A DNA stretch of 64,000 nucleotides from CBFFRJ01 sp965644225 (GTDB lineage Bacteria > Pseudomonadota > Gammaproteobacteria > Enterobacterales > Enterobacteriaceae): assembly GCF_965644225.1 (NCBI RefSeq), contig NZ_CBFFRJ010000002.1:18324-82323 (forward strand), given 5' to 3'. A program made the translations under genes and the position numbers. Every line of letters begins with the position of its first letter. The stretch's first letter is position 1. The notes beneath the pieces were generated by a model, which had not been told where the DNA came from, did no database searches, and saw only the letters and a list, made by a program, of their open reading frames with translations. Of this stretch, positions 1 to 8,758 are shown in pieces.

Positions 1-60
1 CCCATCAATCATGGAATAGTCGCTATGCACCCGCAGGTGTACGAAACGTGGTTCAGCCAT
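1..60 (-). CDS. dnaE: DNA polymerase III alpha subunit, N-terminal fragment
   Basis: The first 20 codons of a minus-strand gene are present; the rest lies beyond the left edge. The reverse complement starts at an ATG at position 60 and reads MAEPRFVHLRVHSDYSM, the well-known start of the replicative polymerase alpha subunit and the beginning of its PHP domain. It follows rnhB by 32 bases on the same strand, the lpxB-rnhB-dnaE order of enterobacteria. No more of the protein can be judged. Confidence 0.93.
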   Translation of the reverse strand, partial: MAEPRFVHLRVHSDYSMIDG

Positions 61-92
61 TTTCAGATTCCGGTTTTATCTCGTGACAAGAA

Positions 93-689
93 TCAGGACA
101 CAAGGCCCAACGCGCGCCTGACCGGGGCAAAACTGCGCCGGTGATGTTCGGTTGCGCCATGCTCAGCAAGCGCCTGCAAATGAAAAGGTGTGGGGTAGCC
201 TTTATGCTGGGCGAAACCATATTGCGGAAATATTAAATCCAGCGCAGCCATCTCCGCATCACGAGAGACTTTGGCAAGAATAGACGCTGCGCTGATTTCC
301 TGCACCCGACTGTCACCCTTAACAACCGCCAGTGACGGCATCGGCAATTTTGGGCAGCGGTTACCATCAATCAACACATATTCAGGTGCAATATTTAACC
401 CCTCGACGGCGCGCTGCATCGCCAACATAGTGGCATGCAGAATATTCAGCTCATCGATTTCATCGGGTTCAGCACGTCCAAGACTCCAGGCCAGCGCTTT
501 CTCTTTGATCTCATCAAACAGCGCCAGACGGCGTTTCTCTGATAATTTTTTTGAATCATTCAGTCCGACAATCGGACGCGCGGGATCGAGGATAACCGCA
601 GCGGTCACCACCGCGCCAACCAGAGGTCCGCGCCCCACTTCATCCACACCCGCGACCAGATGCGTGTGGGGATAGACAAATTCCATCAT
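93..689 (-). CDS. rnhB: Ribonuclease HII
   Basis: A 198-residue protein, the usual RnhB length. It cleaves RNA in RNA-DNA hybrids, including single ribonucleotides left in DNA. The N-terminal motif AGVDEVGRGPLVG carries the first catalytic Asp and Glu; a further acidic active-site residue is in the VLIDGN segment. The ATG at 687-689 overlaps the lpxB stop (TGA at 686-688) as ATGA, so translational coupling is likely. dnaE follows at once. Nothing is unusual compared with E. coli. Confidence 0.97.
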   Translation of the reverse strand: MMEFVYPHTHLVAGVDEVGRGPLVGAVVTAAVILDPARPIVGLNDSKKLSEKRRLALFDEIKEKALAWSLGRAEPDEIDELNILHATMLAMQRAVEGLNIAPEYVLIDGNRCPKLPMPSLAVVKGDSRVQEISAASILAKVSRDAEMAALDLIFPQYGFAQHKGYPTPFHLQALAEHGATEHHRRSFAPVRRALGLVS

Positions 690-1834
690 TGTGCCAACTC
701 CAGTACGGCATCCGCGGCCTGCTCATCAGCATTACAGAGGATTTGCTGATGCAGTTCGCGGAAAATCTCATGCATCGCATGATGCTCTTTGCCATCGGCC
801 AGTAACGGGAGCAGCGCCGCAGCCAGTTGCTGCGGCTGGCAATCATCCTGCAACAGCTCTTTGACCAGCTCACGCCCGGCGAGCAGATTAGGCAGGGAAA
901 CGTATTCCGTTTTAACCAGCCTTTTTGCCAGCCAGAAGGTGAAGGGCTTCATCCGATAGCCGACAACCATCGGGCATTTTGCCAGCATGCACTCAAGCGC
1001 TGCGGTACCGGACGCTAACAGCGCGGCATCACTGGCAATCATGGCTTCGCGCGCCATGCCGTCAAGCATTTGCAGCGGCAAATCGGGCGCAACCTCCTGC
1101 CGGATCCGCTCAAACTGCTCGCGCCTTTTGGCATTGACCAGCGGCACAACCACCCGTAGATCGGGATAATGCTGGCGCAAAATTTGCGCTGTACGCAGGA
1201 AATCAGCGCTCAGCATCTCCACTTCAGCGCCACGGCTACCGGGTAGCAATGCAAGACAATGCGCCGAGTGAGGAATGCCTAACGTGTCCCGCGCGGCGTT
1301 TTTATCCGGGTCCAGCGGCATAGCATCAGCCATGGTATGGCCGATAAAACGGCAAGGGACATTGAATCTGTCGTAAAACGCTTTTTCGAAAGGCAGAAAG
1401 GCAAGTACCAGATGGGTGGATCTGCCTATTTTGAAAACGCGTTTTTGTCGCCAGGCCCATACGGAGGGGCTGACATAGTGAATGGTTTTGATACCCTGCT
1501 TTTTCAAATTACCCTCAAGGGTAATGTTGAAATCCGGCGCATCAATACCGACGAAAACATCAGGCTGTAAATCACTAAAACGGCGAGTGAGATCGGCGCG
1601 AATATGCAGCAAACGCCGCAGACGTCCGAGCACTTCGACGATGCCCATGACCGCCAGCTCTTCCATTTCATACCAGGCTTCGCAGCCTTCAGCCTGCATC
1701 AGTGGGCCAGCCACCCCGACAAAACGGGCATCAGGCACACGAGCCTTGAGCGCGCGGATAAGACCGGCACCAAGAATATCGCCGGAGGTTTCTCCGGCGA
1801 CAAGGGCAATCGTTAACGGACGACGCTCGACCAT
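686..1834 (-). CDS. lpxB: Lipid-A-disaccharide synthase
   Basis: 382 residues, the same length as in E. coli. This peripheral membrane glycosyltransferase (family GT19) joins UDP-2,3-diacylglucosamine to lipid X to make the beta-1,6 lipid A disaccharide. The N-terminal ALVAGETSGDILGAGL glycine-rich stretch and the LLPGSRGAEVEML motif are diagnostic. The start ATG at 1832-1834 shares one base with the lpxA stop (TAATG), and the gene ends inside the rnhB start. This tight packing fits one lpxD-fabZ-lpxA-lpxB-rnhB-dnaE transcript. Confidence 0.97.
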   Translation of the reverse strand: MVERRPLTIALVAGETSGDILGAGLIRALKARVPDARFVGVAGPLMQAEGCEAWYEMEELAVMGIVEVLGRLRRLLHIRADLTRRFSDLQPDVFVGIDAPDFNITLEGNLKKQGIKTIHYVSPSVWAWRQKRVFKIGRSTHLVLAFLPFEKAFYDRFNVPCRFIGHTMADAMPLDPDKNAARDTLGIPHSAHCLALLPGSRGAEVEMLSADFLRTAQILRQHYPDLRVVVPLVNAKRREQFERIRQEVAPDLPLQMLDGMAREAMIASDAALLASGTAALECMLAKCPMVVGYRMKPFTFWLAKRLVKTEYVSLPNLLAGRELVKELLQDDCQPQQLAAALLPLLADGKEHHAMHEIFRELHQQILCNADEQAADAVLELAQ

Positions 1835-2622
1835 TACCGAATCAGACCACGCGTGGAGCGCTCAAAGAATTCGATGAACGCATTCACTTCCGGATGCTGC
1901 TGCGCCAGTTCGGCAATCTCAGGTTTCGCTTCATCCAGCGTTTTACCACTGCGGTAAAGCAGCTTATACGCGTTACGAATAGCGTGAATCGCTTCACGAC
2001 TAAAGCCGCGGCGTTTCAAACCTTCGATGTTAACCCCAAACGGCGTTGCATGGTTGCCCTGGGCAATAACGTACGGCGGGACGTCCTGCGCCACACCGGA
2101 GCAACCGCCAACCATGACGTGCGCACCGATGATACAGAACTGATGGACAGCGGTCATACCACCGATGATGGCGAAATCATCAACGGAAACGTGTCCTGCC
2201 AGCGTCGCGTTATTTGCGAGGATGCAGCGATTACCAATCGTACAATCATGCGCAACGTGCGTATTGATCATCATCAGGTTGTCACTGCCCACCTTCGTCA
2301 ATCCGCCGCCTTGTACCGTGCCACGGTGAATGGTGACGCTTTCGCGAATGCGGTTGCGATCGCCAATTTCCACGCGAGTCGGTTCACCAGCATATTTCAG
2401 ATCCTGGTTAACTTCCCCGATGGAAGCGAACTGATAAATCTCATTGTCACGACCAATTTTAGTGTGGCCGTTTACGACAACATGAGACTTCAGTACGGTG
2501 CCTTCGCCAATTTCGACGTTAGCGCCAACAATACAAAACGGACCAATGTGAGCGTTAGCACCAATAACGGCGCCCTCTTCAACAATGGCAGAAGGATGAA
2601 TAAAGGCGGTTTTATCAATCAC
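1834..2622 (-). CDS. lpxA: UDP-N-acetylglucosamine 3-O-acyltransferase
   Basis: 262 residues, identical in length to E. coli LpxA. It transfers R-3-hydroxymyristate from acyl carrier protein to UDP-GlcNAc, the first step of lipid A synthesis. Repeated hexapeptides starting near residue 10 (IGANAHIG, VEIGEG and others) form a left-handed beta-helix. The catalytic His, equivalent to His125, sits in the VAHDC segment. The gene lies three bases after fabZ and overlaps lpxB by one base, linking it to FabZ, which competes for the same 3-hydroxyacyl-ACP pool. Confidence 0.97.
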   Translation of the reverse strand: MIDKTAFIHPSAIVEEGAVIGANAHIGPFCIVGANVEIGEGTVLKSHVVVNGHTKIGRDNEIYQFASIGEVNQDLKYAGEPTRVEIGDRNRIRESVTIHRGTVQGGGLTKVGSDNLMMINTHVAHDCTIGNRCILANNATLAGHVSVDDFAIIGGMTAVHQFCIIGAHVMVGGCSGVAQDVPPYVIAQGNHATPFGVNIEGLKRRGFSREAIHAIRNAYKLLYRSGKTLDEAKPEIAELAQQHPEVNAFIEFFERSTRGLIR

Positions 2623-2625
2623 GTA

Positions 2626-3081
2626 TCAGGCCTCCCGGCTACGTGCACACATCATAGTAGCTTCACAGACAACTTTACCGTCGACCAAAGCAACGCCTTT
2701 AAAACGAGTCAGGCCACGGCGCGTTTTTTCAAAGGTGACTTCCATAATCATCTGATCGCCTGGCACAACCGGACGCTTAAAGCGCGCTTCATCGATACCT
2801 GCGAAATAGTAGAGCTCTCCTGGCTCCAGTTTACCAACGCTTTTAAACGCCAGAATACCGGTTGCCTGCGCCATCGCTTCCAGAATCAATACGCCTGGAA
2901 AAATAGGTTTACCAGGGAAGTGTCCCTGAAAAAATGGCTCATTTACGGAGACATTTTTCACTGCGCGCAGAAAACGACCTTCTTCAAAATCCAGCACACG
3001 GTCTACCAGCAAAAATGGATAACGGTGCGGCAGAAGCTCCAGAATCTCTTCAATGTGCAGAGTATGAGTGTCAGTAGTCAA
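2626..3081 (-). CDS. fabZ: 3-hydroxyacyl-ACP dehydratase
   Basis: 151 residues, full length. It dehydrates 3-hydroxyacyl-ACP to trans-2-enoyl-ACP in fatty acid elongation. It is a single hotdog-fold domain; the motif FFQGHFPGKPIFPGVLILEA contains the catalytic His and Glu. It sits between lpxD and lpxA, where its activity sets the balance between phospholipid and lipid A. The 227-base gap to lpxD upstream is enlarged by an ERIC element, unlike the compact spacing on the lpxA side. Confidence 0.97.
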   Translation of the reverse strand: MTTDTHTLHIEEILELLPHRYPFLLVDRVLDFEEGRFLRAVKNVSVNEPFFQGHFPGKPIFPGVLILEAMAQATGILAFKSVGKLEPGELYYFAGIDEARFKRPVVPGDQMIMEVTFEKTRRGLTRFKGVALVDGKVVCEATMMCARSREA

Positions 3082-3165
3082 AATACTCTTCCTGTCTAAA
3101 TATACTAAATGGCAATAATAACACGGCCCGCGGCAATCCTAAGAATGCCTACAGGCCGGGAAGTT

Positions 3166-3291
3166 TATACCCGTCATACTTCAAGTTGCCTGTACGTTGG
3201 CTTTCCTGACTCATCCCGGTCACTTACTTCTGTAAGCTCCCGGAGATTCACTACGTTGCCGCCTTCACGCAACTCGCATTATTTAGGGTAT
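3166..3291. repeat. ERIC element 1 (fabZ-lpxD gap)
   Basis: About 126 bases that match the remembered ERIC consensus: one end reads TATACCCGTCATACTTCAAG, the centre has GTCACTTACTTCTGTAAGCT, and the other end has GCAACTCGCATTATTTAGGG. The two arms are imperfect inverted repeats. It lies inside the lpx operon and would be transcribed as part of the mRNA between lpxD and fabZ. Confidence 0.85.
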
Positions 3292-3308
3292 CGGTGTAAA
3301 CGGACGAG

Positions 3309-4337
3309 CTATTCGTCTTCTTTATTGACCTTGCGCTCAATCGCTTTAAGGCGCTTGCTCATGTCACCAATGTTCATTACCAGCGCGGCCGTTTTACGCC
3401 ACACTTTGTTTTGCTGTAACGGAATACCGGAGGAGTAGACACCAGGTTCAGTGATAGGACGCATCACCATACCCATTCCCGTCACGGTAACTTTGTCACA
3501 AATTTCCATATGCCCATTAATGACGCTGGCACCACCAATCATGCAGTAACGGCCAATTTTCAGACTGCCTGCCATGATGACACCGCCCGCAACGGCAGTA
3601 TTGTCGCCAATCACAACGTTATGTGCAATCTGACACTGGTTATCAATGATAACGCCGTTACCAATGCAGGTGTCATCCAGCGCACCGCGGTCGATGGTGG
3701 TACAGGCCCCGATCTCGACGCGATCACCGATAATCACCCGACCAAGCTGGGGGATCTTCACCCAGTTGCCGCGATCGTTGGCATAACCGAAGCCATCTGC
3801 GCCGATCACTGTACCTGACTGGATCAGGCAATTTTCGCCGATCTCAATTTCATGGTAAACGGTGACATTGGCCCACAAACGCGAACCGGCGCCTATTTTC
3901 GTCTTTTTCCCAACGAAGCAGCCTGCGCCAATGACCACGTTATCACCCAAAATCACGTCGGATTCGATAACGGCATTCGCGCCAATTGCCACGTTGTTAC
4001 CCAACGTCGCGCTCGGATCAATCACGGCACTGGGTGCAATGTTTTGTGCCGGCTGCGGCGTTGAATCAAGAATTTGAGCCATGCGGGCATAGGTGAGATA
4101 AGGGTTTCTCACAATCAATGCGGCACTTTTGGCGAAAGGTAAATCGTCCGGCGTCATGACGACAGCAGACGCCTGGCAGTCATTCAGGTTTTCACGGTAC
4201 TTAGGATTGACCATGAAGGTGATTTGACCTGCTTTAGCAGATTGCATGGACGCAACGCCGGTGATGACGATGTCGCCATCACCGTGTAATTCTGCATCCA
4301 ACTGTTGCGCTAAATCCGACAGTCGAATTGAAGGCAT
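3309..4337 (-). CDS. lpxD: UDP-3-O-(3-hydroxymyristoyl)glucosamine N-acyltransferase
   Basis: 342 residues (E. coli 341). It adds the N-linked 3-hydroxymyristoyl chain in the third step of lipid A synthesis. An N-terminal uridine-binding domain (about residues 1-100) is followed by a left-handed beta-helix of hexapeptide repeats (IGANAVIES, VIGAGCFVG and others) and a short C-terminal helix. The catalytic His is in CQIAHNVVIG. The ATG at 4337 follows the skp stop by three bases, so both are probably co-transcribed. Confidence 0.97.
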   Translation of the reverse strand: MPSIRLSDLAQQLDAELHGDGDIVITGVASMQSAKAGQITFMVNPKYRENLNDCQASAVVMTPDDLPFAKSAALIVRNPYLTYARMAQILDSTPQPAQNIAPSAVIDPSATLGNNVAIGANAVIESDVILGDNVVIGAGCFVGKKTKIGAGSRLWANVTVYHEIEIGENCLIQSGTVIGADGFGYANDRGNWVKIPQLGRVIIGDRVEIGACTTIDRGALDDTCIGNGVIIDNQCQIAHNVVIGDNTAVAGGVIMAGSLKIGRYCMIGGASVINGHMEICDKVTVTGMGMVMRPITEPGVYSSGIPLQQNKVWRKTAALVMNIGDMSKRLKAIERKVNKEDE

Positions 4338-4340
4338 TAC

Positions 4341-4835
4341 TTATTTAACCTGTTTCAGTACATCAGCGGTGATGTCTTTAACGTCACTGCTGTTGTAGAT
4401 AGCAGCGTTAGCCGGGATAACCAGATCTACGCTCTGATCCGCAGCAACTTTTTTCACTGCTGCCTGGATTTTGGTCATCATCTTGCCGCGTTCTTCGTTA
4501 GAACGACGAGCTTGATCCTGCTCAAAGGCCTGACCTTTCTGCGCCAGATCCTGACGTTGAGCCTGGATGTCTTTTTCCAGCTTGCTACGCTCCGTCGCTT
4601 TCATTGTAGCGCCGTCACGCTGGTAACGCTGCATTTTGGTTTGCAGGTCAGATTCCAGACGCTGCAATTCGCTGGCACGGCCACCGAATTCGTTTTTCAT
4701 GGTCTGAGCAACACCGGAAGTCTGTGCAACCTGTTGGAACAGGTTGTTCATATCCACGATAGCAATTTTGTCAGCAGCCTGAGCAGACGCCGCCATTGCC
4801 AAACCGAAACCTACAGCTAATAACAACTTTTTCAC
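4341..4835 (-). CDS. skp: Periplasmic chaperone Skp (OmpH family)
   Basis: 164 residues, three more than E. coli Skp. It is a trimeric periplasmic chaperone that holds unfolded outer-membrane proteins on their way to the Bam complex. Residues 1-20 form a signal peptide ending ASAQA; the middle (about 45-130) is a long charged helical hairpin forming the tentacles; the C-terminus ends DVLKQVK. The start codon is GTG (4833-4835), preceded by AGGAG. The small extra length is in the RDGATMKATE segment of the coiled coil. It lies between bamA and lpxD. Confidence 0.95.
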   Translation of the reverse strand: MKKLLLAVGFGLAMAASAQAADKIAIVDMNNLFQQVAQTSGVAQTMKNEFGGRASELQRLESDLQTKMQRYQRDGATMKATERSKLEKDIQAQRQDLAQKGQAFEQDQARRSNEERGKMMTKIQAAVKKVAADQSVDLVIPANAAIYNSSDVKDITADVLKQVK

Positions 4836-4890
4836 AATAAACTCCTCACCATCCCAATTGTACCAACAGGTACCGTTCTTTGCGTTGGCG

Positions 4891-4909
4891 GGCGGTGTAC
4901 AACACCGCC
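4891..4909. other. Hairpin between bamA and skp
   Basis: An 8-bp perfect stem (GGCGGTGT/ACACCGCC) with a 3-base loop lies between the bamA stop and the skp start. There is no T-run after it in the direction of transcription, so it looks like an mRNA stability or processing structure more than a terminator. Confidence 0.5.
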
Positions 4910-4951
4910 ACGACCATCACGACACTTCATGCATTCCATCGCAGTGGCAGA

Positions 4952-7366
4952 TTACCAGGTTTTACCGATGTTAAACTGGAACTGTTCTGCCTTGTCTCCA
5001 TCGTACTTCTTAAACGGTTGGGCGTAAGAGAAGACCAACGGCCCCAATGGGGACATCCATTGTAATGCGATACCCGCAGACATACGGATATTACTTGGAT
5101 CACTGTAGTCCGGAATACCCAGCGCTTTCATATCTGCCGTGTTTTTCCAGTTAGTATCCCACACCGTACCCGCATCCCAGAAGAAGGAGGTACGTACAGA
5201 GTTCGCGTACTTATCGCTGATAAACGGCGTCGGCGTAATAAACTCTACACTTGCCACACCCATGGCGTTACCGCCCACGGCGTCATCAGAGCTACAATAT
5301 TTCTCTGTTGTCGTATCGCAGTTATCCAGACCACTAGCGCCGTTATAAACCGCTTTCGGACCAATGTTGTTGGACTGGAAGCCACGAACGGTACTGGAAC
5401 CACCGGCATAGAAGTTCTCATAGAACGGCATCTCTTTGCCGCCTAAACCGTCACCGTAGCCCCAACGCGTACGTCCCAGAACCACCCACTTGTGGTCATC
5501 ATCAATCGGGAAGTAGGACGCGGTGTCTACCGTCACTTTGTAGAACTCGTTGTCTGACCCCGGAACCGTCACCTTACCGTTGAGGTTAACGCGCGACCCT
5601 TTGGTCGGGAAGTAGCCACGGTCAAGGTTGTTATAGGTCCAGCCGTAGTTGAAGGTGAAGTCATCCGCAGAGAAACTGTTGTTGTCGTTGGTGATGCTTG
5701 CATCCTGGCCGACAGATGTCAGATAACGCCACATCGCCACCTGCGGTTCCATATTGGACAGGTCGTTATGCACATAACCTAAGCCCATACGCAGAGTGTT
5801 GTATTCGTTAATCGGGAAGCCAAGCGTACCGTCCAGACCATAACTTTTATTGGTATAGGAGGACAGGTCAGCATCATCAGCTTTAAAGTCATTGTAGAAG
5901 ATACGACCGCCGAGGCTCACACCATCAACCGTAAAGTACGGGTTGGTGACGGAGAATTCGGAATAGGTCTGGTAGTCGTTCTTCGTACCGTTAATACCAA
6001 CGGAGTAGCCCGTACCCAGCCAGTTATCCTGCTGGACACCCACCTGGAAGCTCACGCCGCTTTCAGTACCGTAGCCCACACCGAAGTTAAAGCTACCGGT
6101 GTTACGCTCTTTGACTTTATAAACGACATCAACCTGATCCGGGCTGCCCGCAACACGTTGAGTATCGGTATCAACCGTTTCAAAGTAACCCAGACGGTTC
6201 AGACGCTCTTTACCCTGGTCAACCAAATCGCTGCCCAGCCACGCCCCTTCCATCTGACGCATCTCACGACGCAGCACTGCGTCTTTAGAGGTGTCATTAC
6301 CTTCAAAGCGAATTTTACGTACGTAGTAACGGTTGCCCGCATCAACGTTCACGTGCAGCTTAACGGTTTTATCGCTGTCGTTAATTTCTGGCTGTGACTG
6401 AACGCGAGGATAAGCATAACCATAGCGACCAAGAAGCTTTTTAATGTCATCTTCCATTTTAGTCACTTTGGCGCCGTTATACAGTTCGCCTGGCTCAATC
6501 TTCGTCAGGCTTTCAATCTCCACAGAGTGACCCGCAAGATTGCCGCTGACCTGAACGCCAGAGAGTTTGTACTGATCGCCTTCCGTCACATTGACGGTGA
6601 TGTAAATACCTTTTTTGTCCGGTGTCAGACTGACCTGGGTGGAGTCAATATTGAAACGCGCATAGCCACGATCCAGATAGTAGCTGCGCAGCGTTTCCAG
6701 ATCGCCCGCCAGTTTTTGTTTCTGATATTTACGATCGCCGACCACGTTCCACCACGGCACTTCATCGCGCAGCTGGAATGTGGAGATCAACTCTTCGGTA
6801 CTGAACGCATGGTTCCCGACAATGTTGATCTGTTGGATCTGCGCAGAAACGCCTTCCTGGAAGACCAGTTTAAGGTCAACACGGTTGCGAGGCAGTGGCG
6901 TAACCACCGCTTTCACGCTGGCGCTGTACTTACCGACGCTGTAGTAGAAATCTTCCAGCCCTTTTTCGATATCGGAAAGGGTGGTGCGATCAAGCGATTC
7001 ACCTACACGCACGCCAGAAGCTTCAAGATTCTGTTTCAGCATGTCATCTTTCACCGCTTTGTTGCCGGAGAAAGTGATGCTGGCGATTGTCGGGCGTTCT
7101 TTCACCTGAACAAGAAGGGTATCACCGTCGCGAAGCACGCGAACGTCCTCGAAGTTGCCAGTGGCAAACAAGGCACGGATGGTGTTACTGACGTCTTCGT
7201 CATTCACCGTATCGCCTGGACGGACCGGCATACTGAGGAGGGCCGCACCAACGGCGACACGCTGTAGGCCTTCGAAATGAATGTCCTTCACTACGAACCC
7301 GTCAGCACCGTATACGGTGGCGCTGCTGAACAGCAGCGACGCTATGAGCAACTTTTTCATCGCCAT
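4952..7366 (-). CDS. bamA: Outer-membrane protein assembly factor BamA
   Basis: 804 residues (E. coli 810). Core subunit of the Bam complex, which folds and inserts beta-barrel proteins into the outer membrane. A 20-residue signal peptide ending VYGA is followed by five POTRA domains (about 21-420) and a 16-stranded barrel ending in the beta-signal FNIGKTW. The conserved VRGF motif of loop 6 is present (SSTVRGFQSN), and the following surface insertion holds two Cys (CDTTTEKYC), as in E. coli but with a different, shorter sequence. It lies between rseP and skp. Confidence 0.97.
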   Translation of the reverse strand: MAMKKLLIASLLFSSATVYGADGFVVKDIHFEGLQRVAVGAALLSMPVRPGDTVNDEDVSNTIRALFATGNFEDVRVLRDGDTLLVQVKERPTIASITFSGNKAVKDDMLKQNLEASGVRVGESLDRTTLSDIEKGLEDFYYSVGKYSASVKAVVTPLPRNRVDLKLVFQEGVSAQIQQINIVGNHAFSTEELISTFQLRDEVPWWNVVGDRKYQKQKLAGDLETLRSYYLDRGYARFNIDSTQVSLTPDKKGIYITVNVTEGDQYKLSGVQVSGNLAGHSVEIESLTKIEPGELYNGAKVTKMEDDIKKLLGRYGYAYPRVQSQPEINDSDKTVKLHVNVDAGNRYYVRKIRFEGNDTSKDAVLRREMRQMEGAWLGSDLVDQGKERLNRLGYFETVDTDTQRVAGSPDQVDVVYKVKERNTGSFNFGVGYGTESGVSFQVGVQQDNWLGTGYSVGINGTKNDYQTYSEFSVTNPYFTVDGVSLGGRIFYNDFKADDADLSSYTNKSYGLDGTLGFPINEYNTLRMGLGYVHNDLSNMEPQVAMWRYLTSVGQDASITNDNNSFSADDFTFNYGWTYNNLDRGYFPTKGSRVNLNGKVTVPGSDNEFYKVTVDTASYFPIDDDHKWVVLGRTRWGYGDGLGGKEMPFYENFYAGGSSTVRGFQSNNIGPKAVYNGASGLDNCDTTTEKYCSSDDAVGGNAMGVASVEFITPTPFISDKYANSVRTSFFWDAGTVWDTNWKNTADMKALGIPDYSDPSNIRMSAGIALQWMSPLGPLVFSYAQPFKKYDGDKAEQFQFNIGKTW

Positions 7367-7397
7367 CGTTATTATGCGTTCTTCCTAACAAACTCTC

Positions 7398-8747
7398 TTA
7401 CAACCGAGAGAAATCATTGAAAAGTGCAAGCCCCATTAACAACACCAGCAAAATCGAGCCAATGCGGTAGCTAAAGTCTTGAACTCGCTCGGATACCGGT
7501 CCACCTTTTAGCTTTTCAATCGCCAAAAACAGCAGATGTCCCCCGTCCAGGACAGGTAATGGAAACAGGTTGATAATCCCTAAGTTCACGCTGATTAAAG
7601 CGAGGAACATCAGATAGTAAATCACCCCGAACTCTGCTGACATCCCAGCCCCCTGAGCTATCGAGATAGGCCCACTGAGGTTGTTCAGTTTTACGTCACC
7701 GGTTATCAATTTCCCCAACATACTGACCGTCAGCTTCATTAACTGCCATGTCTTGTCCGTGGCCTCGACAATGGCGCTGAATGGCCCGTACTGGCGTACT
7801 GTTTTGTACTCATCCGGCAGAGGAATGATTTTCGGCACAACGCCTGCAAATCCTTCTGCCTTGCTACCGGGCTTTGTATCCGGTATCAACGTCAAAGACA
7901 AGGAACTCCCCTGCCTTTCGATCTCCAGCGCAAGCGGTGTACCCGGATTATCCCTCACCAGAGTGACAAACGTCATCCACTGCGTTAACGGCTGACCATC
8001 GACTTTAACGATCCTGTCGCCGGCTTGCAAACCTGCTTTGCTGGCGGCAGAACCTGACTGGATCTCAGCAAGCACCGGCTCAATCTGCGGACCACGTGGG
8101 CGGATCCCTAATGAGGTAACAGGGTCTTCCCGGTCGGGTTCAAACGTCCAGTGACGTAAATCAAGGACCTTGTCCTGACGCGTGTCGCTTCCAGGCGATG
8201 CCACGCTGAGCGTTGTTTGTTTGTCACCAATTTTTGCTATCAGTTGCAAACGCACTGCATCCCAATCAGGCGTTTCGATACCATCAATTGCTTTAAGTTC
8301 CGTACCGGATGCAATTTGCGCCTGGGCAGCGATTGAATCGGGTGTTATTTCACCAATAACCGGACGGACACCAGGGACGCCGATGATAAACACCAGCCAG
8401 TAAGCGAAGATAGCAAAGAGAAAATTGGCGATGGGTCCGGCAGCAATAACCGCTGCCCGCTGACCAATTGTTTTGTTGTTGAAGGCGCTGTGGCGCATTT
8501 CCGGCATAACCGGCTCTACGCGTTCATCCAGCATTTTGACATAGCCACCGAGAGGGATGATGGCGATAACAAACTCAGTACCCTGTTTATCATGACGCCG
8601 CCAGAGCGCTTTGCCAAAACCAATGGAAAAACGCTCTACCCGAATGCCGCAGCGGCGAGCAACCCAGAAATGGCCAAATTCGTGCACGGTGATAAGGACA
8701 CCAAGCGCAATAATAAACGCAGCCAAATTCCAGAGAATGCTCAGCAT
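7398..8747 (-). CDS. rseP: Site-2 intramembrane metalloprotease RseP
   Basis: 449 residues if translation starts at the ATG at 8747. The open frame reaches 8792, but that extension overlaps cdsA; GGAAGG precedes the ATG and the protein then begins MLSILWNL like E. coli RseP. It cleaves the anti-sigma factor RseA in the inner membrane to release sigma-E. The zinc motif HEFGH (His22, Glu23, His26) lies in the first membrane helix; two PDZ domains occupy about residues 115-310; the third zinc ligand is in LPVLDGGH near the C-terminus. Confidence 0.95.
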   Translation of the reverse strand: MLSILWNLAAFIIALGVLITVHEFGHFWVARRCGIRVERFSIGFGKALWRRHDKQGTEFVIAIIPLGGYVKMLDERVEPVMPEMRHSAFNNKTIGQRAAVIAAGPIANFLFAIFAYWLVFIIGVPGVRPVIGEITPDSIAAQAQIASGTELKAIDGIETPDWDAVRLQLIAKIGDKQTTLSVASPGSDTRQDKVLDLRHWTFEPDREDPVTSLGIRPRGPQIEPVLAEIQSGSAASKAGLQAGDRIVKVDGQPLTQWMTFVTLVRDNPGTPLALEIERQGSSLSLTLIPDTKPGSKAEGFAGVVPKIIPLPDEYKTVRQYGPFSAIVEATDKTWQLMKLTVSMLGKLITGDVKLNNLSGPISIAQGAGMSAEFGVIYYLMFLALISVNLGIINLFPLPVLDGGHLLFLAIEKLKGGPVSERVQDFSYRIGSILLVLLMGLALFNDFSRL

Positions 8748-8758
8748 AAAACCTTCCG

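Noticed and set aside
1894..3099. A 401-codon plus-strand open frame across lpxA and fabZ
   Set aside because: It is antisense to two well-conserved genes, has no ribosome site, and is a by-product of their codon use.
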